The position numbers and the translations under genes are program-made. Positions 1 through 9,418 of a DNA stretch of 64,000 nucleotides are shown here, one piece after another (the stretch's first letter is position 1; each line of letters begins with the position of its first letter). The notes under the pieces were generated by a model. It did not search any database. It saw nothing but the letters and a program-made list of their open reading frames with translations, and was not told the DNA's origin. Location of the stretch: assembly GCF_020073745.1 (NCBI RefSeq), contig NZ_JAIRAU010000032.1:1-64000 (forward strand), written 5' to 3'. Source of the DNA: Nannocystis pusilla (GTDB taxonomy: Bacteria > Myxococcota_A > Polyangia > Nannocystales > Nannocystaceae).

Positions 1-545
1 ATGCCGAGCGCGTACGTGAACAGCAGGGACGCGCCGTAGGCCAGGCTGTCGCCCTCGGCGGCACCCTTGGCGATGACGGCGAGCAGCGACAGCAGGACGG
101 GGCCGGTGCACGGGGCCGAGATGAAGCCGCTGACCAGACCCATGAGGAAGGCGCCGACCGGGCCGGTGCCGCCGACGGCGTTGAGGCGCGTCTGCACCGA
201 GGCGGGCAGCTGCAGCTCGAAGGCGCCGAACATGCTGGCGGCCAGCGCCAGGAGGATGCCGACGATCGGCAGCACGACCACCGGCTCGCCGAGCCAGGCG
301 CCGAACTGGCCGCCGCTGAGCGCCACGACGATGCCGAGCGTGGTGTACAGCGTGGCCATGCCGAGCACGTACGAGGAGGCGAGGAACAGCGCGCGACCGC
401 GAGACACGCCCTTGGCCCCGAACACGGCGACGGTGATCGGGATCAATGGATAGACGCAGGGCGTGAGGTCGACGAGGACTCCCTGGCCGAATGCCCAGGC
501 GTAGGTGCTGAGGGTGGCGGCGTCGAAAGCGTCGGTCGGAGACAT
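1..545 (-). CDS. DsbD/CcdA-type thiol:disulfide transmembrane protein (3' end beyond window)
   Basis: Membrane protein of the CcdA/DsbD family, which moves reducing equivalents from cytoplasmic thioredoxin to periplasmic thiols. The visible 181 residues hold hydrophobic segments and the two family signatures: LTPCVYPLIP with Cys30, and SAPCTGP with Cys146. These are the expected redox pair in the paired transmembrane halves. The C-terminus lies left of the window, so a soluble thioredoxin domain cannot be excluded. The ATG at 545 is preceded by a TATGGT box (564 to 559) that ends 13 nt upstream, suggesting a very short leader. The family is certain; whether it is a short CcdA or a full DsbD is not visible. 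Confidence 0.85.
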   Translation of the reverse strand, partial: MSPTDAFDAATLSTYAWAFGQGVLVDLTPCVYPLIPITVAVFGAKGVSRGRALFLASSYVLGMATLYTTLGIVVALSGGQFGAWLGEPVVVLPIVGILLALAASMFGAFELQLPASVQTRLNAVGGTGPVGAFLMGLVSGFISAPCTGPVLLSLLAVIAKGAAEGDSLAYGASLLFTYALG

Positions 546-738
546 GATGGCGACCTGAACCATACGACGATGCGACGCCGGACGCCGCGGGACGCGCTCG
601 GGCGCGCGCGGCGGCGGGCGTGCGGTCACGCGCCAACTGCGGTTGTCAGTCTCCCGTGGAGACCGCGACGGGGGGCATGTCGCGCTCGCCTCGCGTGGTC
701 ATCGTCGCGCCGGCCGTGGCGGCGGTCGGGGTCCAGAA

Positions 739-2628
739 CTAGCGCCCGCGCACGGGGCAGGGGAGCTCGCGCCCGAAGGTCGCCTCGGCGTTGTTGAGCT
801 CGTCGATGGTGGCCGGCGACAGCGCCGCGCAGCAGCCGTAGGCGCTGTGGTCGCGGATCAGGGTGACGAGCAGGTCCTCGGGCAGGCCGAAGCAGCAAGC
901 GGGCACGGTCGCGCGGGGATCGTCGCGCGGGACGCAGGCGGGCAAGGCGAGGCAGCTGCCGTCGTCGGGGTCGTTGCAGGCGACGCGCACGCTCGGGGTC
1001 GGATCGGTGTAGTCGAGGACGACGTCGGTGCCGCGCAGCAAGCCGGTGCCGACGAGGCCGTCGAGCTGCAGCGCCTCGGGGCTGGTGTCGCGGCGCACGG
1101 CGGTGACGAGCGGATGCTCGGCGGGGACCACGAGGGTCGGGATCCACTGGTTGGGATCGACGCGGCCGCCGTCGGGGATGAAGGCCTGGCCGACCACGGC
1201 GGCGGTGGTCGAGGCGGCCGGCGGATCGGAGGGGTCGAAGCCGCTGCGACAGCCGGCACCGGCGCCGCGCGGGACCTGGCCGGGGTTGTCGGGCGAGAAC
1301 ACGTAGTTGCACTGCGAGCGCAGGGCCCGGAGGCGCACCTCGAGGCGCTGGCAGGCGGTCAAGCCGGTGGTCTGCGTGAGCCCGGGGAGCAGCGCGAGGC
1401 TGCGGACGCGCAGCTCGACGAGCGGGCGCTCGGCGGTGCCGGCCGGCGGCCAGCCGGCGGCGCGGAGCAGGCCCGCCTGTCCCACGCGACAGGCGGGCGT
1501 GCTGGGCGGAACACCGCCGCTGAGGCCGCCGTCGCCCATGCAGGGCGGCAGCGCGAGGCTGCCGAACAGGCGCAGGGCGCTGTCCTCGAACAGGATCAGG
1601 CCGGGCACGCCGGTGGCGATCAGGACCGAGGCGTCGTGGCCGTGGTCGATGTCGCCGGGCGCCAGCTCGACGGCCTGGACGGTGCAGCCCTTGCTGAGCG
1701 CCTTGCCCCTGACGCCGGTCGGCGAGCGGAAATTGTCGGCCGAACCACCTGGCCCCGAGGCCAGGGAGCAGGTGCGGCGCGCGGCGTTGTAGGTGAGGGC
1801 GGCCGGCGGGGCGCCGAGGCAGGCGTCGAGGACGAGCCGCGTCGCCTGCAAGGCGCTCTCGGGGTGCTCGCGGTCGAACACGCCGAAGCTGGCGAGGTCG
1901 CAGTCCTTGCCGTCCGGCTGCTGGCACACGTCGTCGATCAGCTTGCCGAGGAGGAGGCCGGGGAACTGCAGCGGGAGCGCGGCGCTGCCCTGATCCGCGA
2001 GGACGCTCTCGACGCCGGGGAACTCGCGGTAGAAGGTGATCTGCGGGCCGTTGCTGCCGCGCGCGTCGGTGAAGCGGACGGCCATGGTCCGCAGGACGTT
2101 GCCGCCGAGCACGCCGCCGACGAACGGCGACGCGTGGTGATCGCCGACCTGCCAGCCCCACGAGACGTCGGCGGCGGTCGGCGGGAGCTGCACGTACGGC
2201 GTCGAGTCGAAGCGGAAGCGGGTGATCGCCTGCTCGGCCGCTCCCTCGACCGGCGGCTCGGCGAACGAGTCCTCGGCGGCGCGGACCTCGAAGCAGCCGC
2301 GGACCGCGGTGGGCTCGCCCTCGCCGACGAGGGTGGTGATCGGGCTGCCGCTGTCGACCACGAGCGGGAGGCAGGCGTCGGCCGGGCAGGTCTCGGGCGC
2401 GCCGGTGCAGATCGAGCTGCAGCCGCCGGCCTCGCCCGGGCATGGACCTGGCCGAAAGACCAGGCGTGGCAAGGGCGAGGCGTCGCCGCTGCCGAGAGCG
2501 ATCGGGCGCCCGAACTCGCCGACGATGACGATCTCTTCCTGCGGGCAACCGGTCAGCGCCGCGACGACCAGAGGCGCCGCCAGCGTCAGGCTGGGGCGCC
2601 TCGGTTCGGGCGTGGCGGCGGTTCGCAC
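739..2628 (-). CDS. Cys-rich lipoprotein with aspartyl-protease-like motif
   Basis: A 629-residue exported lipoprotein with a GTG start and lipobox LTGC (Cys28). About 14 Cys lie in the first 90 residues and the C-terminal third. LVVDSGSPIT (Asp92-Ser-Gly) resembles the DTG/DSG active-site turn of pepsin/retropepsin folds. Two later segments, GGVLGGNVLR and DGLVGTGLLR, resemble the hydrophobic-Gly segment that follows in such proteases. A second catalytic Asp is not obvious, so activity is uncertain. The extended -10 TGT-TAGCCT ends 7 nt before the GTG, supporting this start. Two 14-nt palindrome pairs lie in the coding sequence (1748/1762 and 2447/2461). I do not recognise a named family. 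Confidence 0.75.
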   Translation of the reverse strand: MRTAATPEPRRPSLTLAAPLVVAALTGCPQEEIVIVGEFGRPIALGSGDASPLPRLVFRPGPCPGEAGGCSSICTGAPETCPADACLPLVVDSGSPITTLVGEGEPTAVRGCFEVRAAEDSFAEPPVEGAAEQAITRFRFDSTPYVQLPPTAADVSWGWQVGDHHASPFVGGVLGGNVLRTMAVRFTDARGSNGPQITFYREFPGVESVLADQGSAALPLQFPGLLLGKLIDDVCQQPDGKDCDLASFGVFDREHPESALQATRLVLDACLGAPPAALTYNAARRTCSLASGPGGSADNFRSPTGVRGKALSKGCTVQAVELAPGDIDHGHDASVLIATGVPGLILFEDSALRLFGSLALPPCMGDGGLSGGVPPSTPACRVGQAGLLRAAGWPPAGTAERPLVELRVRSLALLPGLTQTTGLTACQRLEVRLRALRSQCNYVFSPDNPGQVPRGAGAGCRSGFDPSDPPAASTTAAVVGQAFIPDGGRVDPNQWIPTLVVPAEHPLVTAVRRDTSPEALQLDGLVGTGLLRGTDVVLDYTDPTPSVRVACNDPDDGSCLALPACVPRDDPRATVPACCFGLPEDLLVTLIRDHSAYGCCAALSPATIDELNNAEATFGRELPCPVRGR

Positions 2629-2635
2629 GGCCGTC

Positions 2636-2644
2636 AGGCTAACA
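2636..2644 (-). promoter_or_regulatory. Extended -10 promoter, leaderless start of the Cys-rich lipoprotein
   Basis: On the minus strand TGT is followed by TAGCCT, then 7 nt, then the GTG at 2628. There is no convincing -35; the TGn extension may compensate. There is no room for a ribosome-binding site. Confidence 0.55.
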
Positions 2645-2692
2645 CAGGCCGGACCGGGCGCCCGCGCGGGGCCGCCGGGACCGGCCCGCGGC

Positions 2693-3331
2693 TCAGTCCT
2701 TCTTGGCCAGCTCGACCAGCTTGTTCTCGAGCCGCAAGATCAGCTCGTCGATGCCCTTGTCGCGGATGATCTTGTTGAACTCGAACTTGTAGTTCTTGGC
2801 CAGGCTGACCCCGTCGGTCACGATGTCCTCGACCTTCCAGGTGTCGCCGACGGCGTGCATGACGTAGACGACCTCGACGACCTCGGGCTTGCCGTCGCGG
2901 GTGAGGGCGACGTTGGTGATGACGCGGATGTCGCCGCCGACCTTGGCGTCCTCGCCGACGATCGTCAGCTCGTACTTCTTGTCGGTGCGGATCCGCTTGA
3001 GGTAGTTCTCGCGGATCAGCTTGGTCAGCAGGGCCTCGAACTCGGCGCAGCGCGCGGCGCACTTGTTGGCGTAGCGCGCCGGTCCGCCGAGCGAGGCCTC
3101 CGCGAGGGCCTTGTAGTCGAGTAGCTGATCGACCTCCTTCGCCAGCGTCTCGGGGTCGGCCCGCTTCTTGACCAGCTCGAGGACCTTGGTGTGCCGCTCC
3201 TTGAACACGGCGGAGGGCGTGGCCGGAGCGGTCGCTGCCTCGGCGGCGGGCGCGTGCCCCACGAAGGTGGCGGCGGCGGCGAAGGTGGAGAGCACGAACC
3301 CGACGATGAGACTGCGAGCGGAAGTGGGCAT
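2693..3331 (-). CDS. MlaC/Ttg2D-family periplasmic lipid-binding protein
   Basis: A 212-residue exported protein of the MlaC (toluene tolerance Ttg2D) family, whose members carry phospholipid across the periplasm between outer-membrane and inner-membrane Mla complexes. It has a signal peptide over about residues 1-30. The mature part has the family pattern: a helical start with LDYKALAEASLG, then FEALLTKLIRENYLKR, a beta-rich middle, and GDTWKVEDIVTDGVSLAKNY near the end. The ATG at 3331 has GAGG 6 nt upstream; a longer in-frame start at 3379 lacks one. It lies 69 nt behind the TolC-type gene and is probably co-transcribed. No MlaDEF genes are in the window. Confidence 0.85.
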   Translation of the reverse strand: MPTSARSLIVGFVLSTFAAAATFVGHAPAAEAATAPATPSAVFKERHTKVLELVKKRADPETLAKEVDQLLDYKALAEASLGGPARYANKCAARCAEFEALLTKLIRENYLKRIRTDKKYELTIVGEDAKVGGDIRVITNVALTRDGKPEVVEVVYVMHAVGDTWKVEDIVTDGVSLAKNYKFEFNKIIRDKGIDELILRLENKLVELAKKD

Positions 3332-3400
3332 TTTCGGCCTCGAAGGTGGGCGCTCGGACGGCAGCCCTGGGTGCGACATTCAGGCCATGACGGGCCAGTT

Positions 3401-5107
3401 TCAAGGGCTTGATGCAGCAGAAATCGAGTTCGTGGGCGCAGATGCCGCCGAGGGGCTGGGGGACGCCCCCAGGGCGGTGCCCACGGCGCGGGAGAGGCCC
3501 GCGAGCGCCACGTTGTGGGCGTGAATGGCCTCGAATTGCTTGAAGCGCCACTCGGCCCAGCGGGTCAGGGCCTTCTCGAGCTCGGCGAAGTTGCCGCCGC
3601 CGACGGTCTGCTTGACCTGCTGGTCGACGACCAACTGCTTGGCCTTCTTGGTCGCCTGCTCGGTGAGCTTGACCGATTTGTCGGCGTGCTGCAGGTCGCG
3701 GTAGGCCTTCTCGACCTCGAGCCCGAGCAAGTAGCGCGCGGCCTCTCGCTGGTGCTCTGCCTCACGCCGCTCGGCGCGCGCCTTCTTGAGCCCGAAATAA
3801 CTGTTGTGGAAGTCGAGGTTCCAGTTCATCGCGAAGGCGAAGATGACGCGGTTGTAGTTGAACCGGTCGAAGTAATAGAGCGCCTTCATGTTGCGGTCGG
3901 CCTGGTTCATGTACGAGATCTGCACCGACACGGCGATCCCGAAGTCCGGCAAGAACTGCGAGCGCGCGAACTTCTCACCGGCCTTGCGCAGCTCGACCAG
4001 GCCGGCGGCCATCTTCGCCTCGGGCCGCTGCTGCTCGCCCAGCTCGCGGTAGTGCGACAGCTCGCGGAGGCCGCCGTCGACGCTGTCGGTCACGAGCGCG
4101 CGCTCGGCGATGTCGAAGCCGACCGGCGCGGCCTCGCCGGCGATCGTCCACAGGGTGGCGAGCGCGACCGCCTCGATCTTGCGGGCCTCGAGCGCGCGCT
4201 CCATCAAGGTGAGCTCGCCGAGCTCGACGCGCGGGAGATCGGCGGGATCGCGGTCGGGGTTGGTGTCGTCGACGTCGGCGTCCTCGCTCTCGCCGAGGTC
4301 GGCGAGGATCTGACCCTTGGCCTCCTGCACGACCTTCCACGCCTCGTCGAGGATGGCGAGGCTCTCGCGCGCGAGCAGCAGCGCGGTGTGGGCCTGGTGC
4401 ACGCGCAGGACGGTCTCCTGGCGGGTGCGCTCCTTGGCGAGCTGGGCCAGGGCGACGCCGGCCTGCGCCATCTCCTTGCCGTGCTTGATCTTGCCGGAGG
4501 TGAACAGCGGGATGATGAAGTCGGCGCCGAAGCGGAAGGCGATGCCGGCTTCCTTGAGCTGGCGGAAGTAGCCGCCGATGGTGTCGATGTCGACGCTGTC
4601 GGCCGGGCTGCAGTACTGGAAGTCGACCGGATCGGAGCTGCCGAAGCTCTCGAGCTTGATGTCCTTGCAGCGGGTGTAGACGCCGGGCGCGAGCGCGGTG
4701 GTGGTCTTGATGACCGGCACCCACGAGAACTTGGCGCGCAGCAGCGTCGCCTCCATCTGCTCGATCTGCGCGTCGGCGGCCTTCACCAGCGGGTTCTGCA
4801 GGCCGTACTGGACGATCTGCTCGCGCGTCAGCTCGGGCACGCCGGGCGGGCGCGGGCCGTAGGCGTCGGTGCGCGCGGCCACCGGGAGGTTGAACGGCTG
4901 ATCGGGCGAGGGCGGCGGCTGGCTCTTCGGACCTGTCTGTTTGGACGTGGCCGAAGGGGCAGGTCCCGGCGCGGGCGGAGGCGCGGCGGCGGGCGCCGGG
5001 ACGGTCGCGGGCGCGGCGGCGGCGGGCGCGGCGATCACGAGCGAGGCGGCGGTGAGAAGGGCGCTCCAGCTCGAGCGACGGGTCACTGCTGCCCTCGGTC
5101 CCGGCAC
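3401..5107 (-). CDS. TolC-family outer membrane protein
   Basis: Outer-membrane channel component of an efflux or type I secretion system, about 568 residues. It has a signal peptide (SALLTAASLVIAAPAAAA), a Pro/Ala linker, and two long helical repeats of the TolC fold, with segments such as ETVLRVHQAHTALLLARE and YLLGLEVEKAYRDLQHADKS. I chose the GTG at 5107 because a good promoter (TTGATG, 17 nt, TAAAAG) ends 7 nt upstream of it. The alternative ATG at 5140 lies inside that -35 box. It is followed by the MlaC-like gene, suggesting an envelope-transport operon; no pump subunits are adjacent. A three-unit 14-nt palindrome array (4932, 4946, 4960) falls in the low-complexity linker. Confidence 0.85.
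   Translation of the reverse strand: MPGPRAAVTRRSSWSALLTAASLVIAAPAAAAPATVPAPAAAPPPAPGPAPSATSKQTGPKSQPPPSPDQPFNLPVAARTDAYGPRPPGVPELTREQIVQYGLQNPLVKAADAQIEQMEATLLRAKFSWVPVIKTTTALAPGVYTRCKDIKLESFGSSDPVDFQYCSPADSVDIDTIGGYFRQLKEAGIAFRFGADFIIPLFTSGKIKHGKEMAQAGVALAQLAKERTRQETVLRVHQAHTALLLARESLAILDEAWKVVQEAKGQILADLGESEDADVDDTNPDRDPADLPRVELGELTLMERALEARKIEAVALATLWTIAGEAAPVGFDIAERALVTDSVDGGLRELSHYRELGEQQRPEAKMAAGLVELRKAGEKFARSQFLPDFGIAVSVQISYMNQADRNMKALYYFDRFNYNRVIFAFAMNWNLDFHNSYFGLKKARAERREAEHQREAARYLLGLEVEKAYRDLQHADKSVKLTEQATKKAKQLVVDQQVKQTVGGGNFAELEKALTRWAEWRFKQFEAIHAHNVALAGLSRAVGTALGASPSPSAASAPTNSISAASSP
4932..4973. repeat. 14-nt palindrome array (3 units) inside the TolC-type gene
   Basis: Unit cores CCTG, CGTG and CAGG sit at 4932, 4946 and 4960, exactly 14 nt apart, with TGTC/GGAC and GGCC/GGGG arms. 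The array codes for part of the linker after the signal peptide. Confidence 0.6.
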
Positions 5108-5114
5108 GGGGACT

Positions 5115-5143
5115 CTTTTACGAGGGGGCCGCCGCGGCATCAA
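5115..5143 (-). promoter_or_regulatory. Sigma-70-type promoter of the tolC-like gene
   Basis: Minus strand: TTGATG (5143-5138), 17-nt spacer, TAAAAG (5120-5115), then 7 nt to the GTG at 5107. This is one of the best -35/-10 matches in the window and sets the start codon. Confidence 0.7.
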
Positions 5144-5216
5144 GAGGCGCGGCCCCGACGCGAGGGTGCGTTCGCCGCGGTCTGCTCACGCTTGCGCGCG
5201 ACCGGGGGGAATTGCC

Positions 5217-6137
5217 ATGGTTGCGTGCGTGACCCCGCTCCAGTCGTCCGCGGGCCCGCAGGGCCTGACATTTGTCCGTCTCGCCGCGCTGCCGCAGGGG
5301 CGTCGCATTTTGCTACGCCTCTCGGGCGCCGATGTGCGCCGCTTCCTCCAGGGGATCCTGTCGGCCGACGTCGAGGCGGCGCGGCCGGGTCAGGCGCTGC
5401 CGGCCGCGATCCTGACGGTGAAGGGCAAGCTGGTGACGGAGGCGATCGTGCTGGCGTGCGCCGATGGTTCGCTGCACCTGGCGCTGCCGGCGGACACGGC
5501 CGACGAGGCGATCGCGCTGCTCGACCGCCATATCATCATGGACGACGTCGCGCTCGAGCGCGCCGAGGACGTCGAGTTCGCGATGGTGTGGTCGGGGCCG
5601 GTCGCAGGCGAAGGCGTGGAGTGCCTGACGACGCAGTACCCGGGGCCGGGCTTCCTCGTGTTCGGCCCGCCGGCGGCCGTGACGGCGGCGCTGGCGGGCG
5701 CGACGGAGGCGCCGCTCGGCGAGTGGGACCGGCGCAGGATCGAGGCCGGGGTGCCGGCGTGGGGCCGCGAGATCACGCCGGGGACGTTCCCGCCGGAGGT
5801 CGGGTTCGTGGCGGCGGTCAGCTACGACAAGGGCTGCTTCATGGGACAGGAGCCGCTGGCGCGGATCCACGCCCGCGGGCAGGTCAACCGCGTGCTGGTG
5901 CGGGTGCACGCAGAGACATGTCCGGAAGGACCGGTCGAACTGGCGGCGCCCGACCGCCCGCAAGCCGGACGCGCGACGACCTGGACCGCCGACGCGGCCG
6001 GCGGGGCGAGCGGCCTGGCGGTGGTGCACCGCAGCGCGGCGACGCCGGGCACGGTGCTGACGGGGGACGGCGTCGGCGCGGTCGAGGTGCGCTCCGGGCC
6101 GCTCGGCGACGATCCGGGGGTGAAAGGGCGCAAGTGA
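5217..6137 (+). CDS. ygfZ: YgfZ/GcvT-domain folate-binding protein
   Basis: A 306-residue tetrahydrofolate-binding protein of the YgfZ/IBA57 family, which supports assembly or repair of some iron-sulfur enzymes. The diagnostic motif KGCFMGQEPLARIHARGQ has the invariant Cys of K-G-C-x-x-G-Q-E. It is preceded by the usual FLQGILSADV and ILTVKGKLVTEA segments. The ATG at 5217 follows a GGGGGAA tract; an upstream in-frame extension is Ala/Arg-rich and not family-like. It is transcribed alone, divergent from the tolC-like gene. A palindrome pair lies at 5917/5931 in the coding sequence. Confidence 0.88.
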   Translation: MVACVTPLQSSAGPQGLTFVRLAALPQGRRILLRLSGADVRRFLQGILSADVEAARPGQALPAAILTVKGKLVTEAIVLACADGSLHLALPADTADEAIALLDRHIIMDDVALERAEDVEFAMVWSGPVAGEGVECLTTQYPGPGFLVFGPPAAVTAALAGATEAPLGEWDRRRIEAGVPAWGREITPGTFPPEVGFVAAVSYDKGCFMGQEPLARIHARGQVNRVLVRVHAETCPEGPVELAAPDRPQAGRATTWTADAAGGASGLAVVHRSAATPGTVLTGDGVGAVEVRSGPLGDDPGVKGRK

Positions 6138-6351
6138 GGCGAGTTCGCGCCGGCGAGCGGGCGCGAAGCTGTCGTGAAAGACAGGTTGATGCGGCGCGCC
6201 CGGGGCGCGGAGGCGATCGCTCGGCGAGCGGAGGGCGCGCGGGCAAAACTGACGGTGGTCGCGAGCTCGTGACGGGTCGCCGCGCCGGGACCGCGCTGGC
6301 CGGAGGCGTGGAGGACAGGGCGTGCCCACGCGAACTGGCTGTTCATTCGAG

Positions 6352-6451
6352 CATGTCGTGAAGGGCAGGCCCGGACAACGCGGCGCACCCGCGCCGGGCG
6401 GGCCGGGGCGGGTGCTGGTGGTTCGGACATGTCCCAAGGGACATGCGGCGC
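6352..6451. repeat. 14-nt palindrome units in convergent gap 6138-6454
   Basis: The 317-nt gap between ygfZ and the RHH gene has no ORF. It holds a pair at 6352 (CATG) and 6366 (CAGG), and a perfect hairpin at 6428-6445 with arms CATGTCCC/GGGACATG around AA. Within each pair the centres are exactly 14 nt apart. Both flanking genes end here, so the hairpin could act as a bidirectional terminator. No T-run follows. Confidence 0.7.
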
Positions 6452-6454
6452 GGT

Positions 6455-6652
6455 TCAGCCGTCGTCGTCGTCGTCGCTGCTGCGGTAGGGGTCGGTCGGG
6501 CGGTCCTTGAGCCGGCCGGCCGCCCGCAGGGCTTCCTTGAGGACGAACTCGATCTGGCCGTTGATGCTGCGGAGGTCGTCGGCCGCCCAGCGCTCGAGGG
6601 CGGCGTGGAGGTCCGGGTCGATGCGCAGCAAGAAGCGCTTCTTCTCGACCAT
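6455..6652 (-). CDS. Arc-like ribbon-helix-helix protein
   Basis: A 65-residue protein with a basic N-terminal strand (KKRFLLRI), two helices (DPDLHAALERWAADD and SINGQIEFVLKEALR) and an acidic tail ending DDDDDG. This is the Arc/MetJ/HicB-type ribbon-helix-helix DNA-binding fold. It begins 7 nt after the stop of the SPFH gene, so the two are one operon. It may autoregulate through the inverted repeat upstream of the SPFH gene (inference). RHH proteins are often antitoxins, but no toxin is adjacent. Confidence 0.8.
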   Translation of the reverse strand: MVEKKRFLLRIDPDLHAALERWAADDLRSINGQIEFVLKEALRAAGRLKDRPTDPYRSSDDDDDG

Positions 6653-6659
6653 GAGCGGC

Positions 6660-7532
6660 TCACGAGTAGATGTTGCCGGTGTTGATGACCGGCTGGGCCT
6701 CGCGGTCGGCGACGAGCGCGACCAGGAGGTTGTTGACCATGGAGGCCTTGCGCTCCTCGTCGAGGCGGACGATGCCGTGCTCCTCGAGCCGGCGCAGGCC
6801 CATCTCGACCATGCTCACGGCGCCCTCGACGATCTGCCGGCGGGCGGCGACGACGGCCTCGGCCTGCTGGCGGCGGAGCATGGACTGGGCGATCTCGGGG
6901 GCGTAGGCGAGGTGCGAGAGGCGGCAGTCGACGACCTCGAGGCCGGCGACGTCGAGCCGCGCCTGGACCTCCTGCTGCAGGCCGGCGTTGATCTCGTCCT
7001 GGTGGCTGCGCAGGGCCACCTCGCCGTCGTGCGAGTCGTACGGGAAGCGAGTGGCGACGGCGCGGATGGCGGTCTCGCTCTGGATGGCGACGAAGCCGCG
7101 GTAGTTCTCGACCTCCAGCAGGGCCTTGGCGCTGTCGGTGACGCGCCAGACGATCACGGCCGCGATCTCGATCGGGTTGCCGCGGGCGTCGTTGACCTTG
7201 AGCTTCTCGCTGTTGAAGTTGTGCACGCGCAAGCTGACGGGGTGCTTGGCGGCGAACGGGTTGGCGAAGTGATAGCCCGCGCCGGCGACGGTGCCGACGT
7301 AGCGGCCGAAGAAGACGAGGACGCGCGACTCGTTGGGCTGATTGATGAAAAAACCGCCCAGAGAGAGCAGGAGGACCAGGCCGAGCGCGATCGGCTTCCA
7401 GACCTCGGCGACCTGCTGGGTCTGGGCGAGGTCGACGACCATGCTGGCGCACAGGCCGGCCAGGCCGAGCCAGATGAGGAGGGCGAGGAAACCGTTGAGC
7501 GAAAACGCGCTCTGCTGCTTGATCGAGGTCAT
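6660..7532 (-). CDS. SPFH/Band 7 domain membrane protein
   Basis: A 290-residue member of the stomatin/prohibitin/flotillin/HflK-C superfamily, which forms membrane-bound scaffolds. Two N-terminal hydrophobic segments (about residues 14-35 and 47-63) lead into the SPFH domain, which starts near NESRVLVFFGRYVGT and runs through IAAVIVWRVTDSAKALLEVE. A coiled-coil-prone helix follows (SMLRRQQAEAVVAARRQIVE). The ATG at 7532 has GGAG 7 nt upstream, and an extended -10 (TGA-TATCAT) lies 24 nt upstream. It is first in an operon with the RHH gene. The specific role is unknown. Confidence 0.85.
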   Translation of the reverse strand: MTSIKQQSAFSLNGFLALLIWLGLAGLCASMVVDLAQTQQVAEVWKPIALGLVLLLSLGGFFINQPNESRVLVFFGRYVGTVAGAGYHFANPFAAKHPVSLRVHNFNSEKLKVNDARGNPIEIAAVIVWRVTDSAKALLEVENYRGFVAIQSETAIRAVATRFPYDSHDGEVALRSHQDEINAGLQQEVQARLDVAGLEVVDCRLSHLAYAPEIAQSMLRRQQAEAVVAARRQIVEGAVSMVEMGLRRLEEHGIVRLDEERKASMVNNLLVALVADREAQPVINTGNIYS

Positions 7533-7556
7533 TCGGGGCTCCGGGTTGATGTCGGG

Positions 7557-7573
7557 ATGATATCACTCTGATA
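7557..7573 (-). promoter_or_regulatory. Extended -10 overlapped by an inverted repeat, SPFH-RHH operon
   Basis: On the minus strand TGA-TATCAT forms an extended -10. Overlapping it at 7561-7573 is a perfect inverted repeat, TATCA-CTC-TGATA. The spacing suits a dimeric ribbon-helix-helix protein, so this is a candidate autoregulatory operator for the RHH gene of the same operon. Confidence 0.5.
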
Positions 7574-7632
7574 CCGAGAGCGCCAGGTTGGTTTCACGGA
7601 TCCACATGGGTCTGCGGATGCGTGTCTCATCA

Positions 7633-7680
7633 GCTGTCTGAAGAGACAGGTGATGCGAGAGGCTGTCTGAAGAGACAGGT
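7633..7680. repeat. Two copies of a palindromic hairpin behind the hybrid kinase gene
   Basis: Two identical 16-nt hairpins (CTGTCT-GAAG-AGACAG) lie at 7634-7649 and 7663-7678, just past the kinase stop codon. Each has the 14-nt core spacing (GCTG to CAGG). They are placed like a terminator and belong to the dispersed palindrome family. Confidence 0.7.
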
Positions 7681-7688
7681 GCGGGCGA

Positions 7689-9155
<1,467 letters not shown>

Positions 9156-9163
9156 CGCCGCGT

Positions 9164-9169
9164 ACGATA
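9164..9169 (-). promoter_or_regulatory. -10 box of the hybrid kinase gene
   Basis: TATCGT on the minus strand ends 8 nt before the ATG at 9155, consistent with a leaderless transcript. No -35 was recognised. Confidence 0.4.
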
Positions 9170-9399
9170 TCTCATTCGCGCCGGGCCAGACGTGGCGCCG
9201 CGAGACCCCAGAGGTCGGTCCGAGGCTCGAAATTGTGGCCCGCCGGCCGCGCTGCGAGGCTGAGAGACCCCGCATGCAGGCGATGCGGCCGGGCCGCCCG
9301 CCTTCGTGATTGTCATGAGCTGAACTTCGGGACAGGTGAGACGATGGCGCAGGTCGAGACGCGGCCGAAAGCGCGCCGGACCGGGGGCTCGCCGATCGG

Positions 9400-9408
9400 T
9401 GCTACCAT
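9400..9408 (+). promoter_or_regulatory. Extended -10 of trpBA
   Basis: TGC-TACCAT ends 10 nt before the trpB ATG at 9419. The same 9-mer precedes the N-acetyltransferase gene at 23194-23186. No -35 was recognised. Confidence 0.45.
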
Positions 9409-9418
9409 CCCCCGGCGC

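Noticed and set aside
4941..5216. Upstream extension of ygfZ
   Set aside because: It overlaps the tolC-like gene and its promoter, and the encoded Ala/Gly/Arg sequence is not part of the family.
9344..9418. trpB start at 9344
   Set aside because: Not fully excluded: it has a good AGGTGAG site. I preferred 9419 because of the extended -10 box just upstream and because the N-terminus then has normal length.
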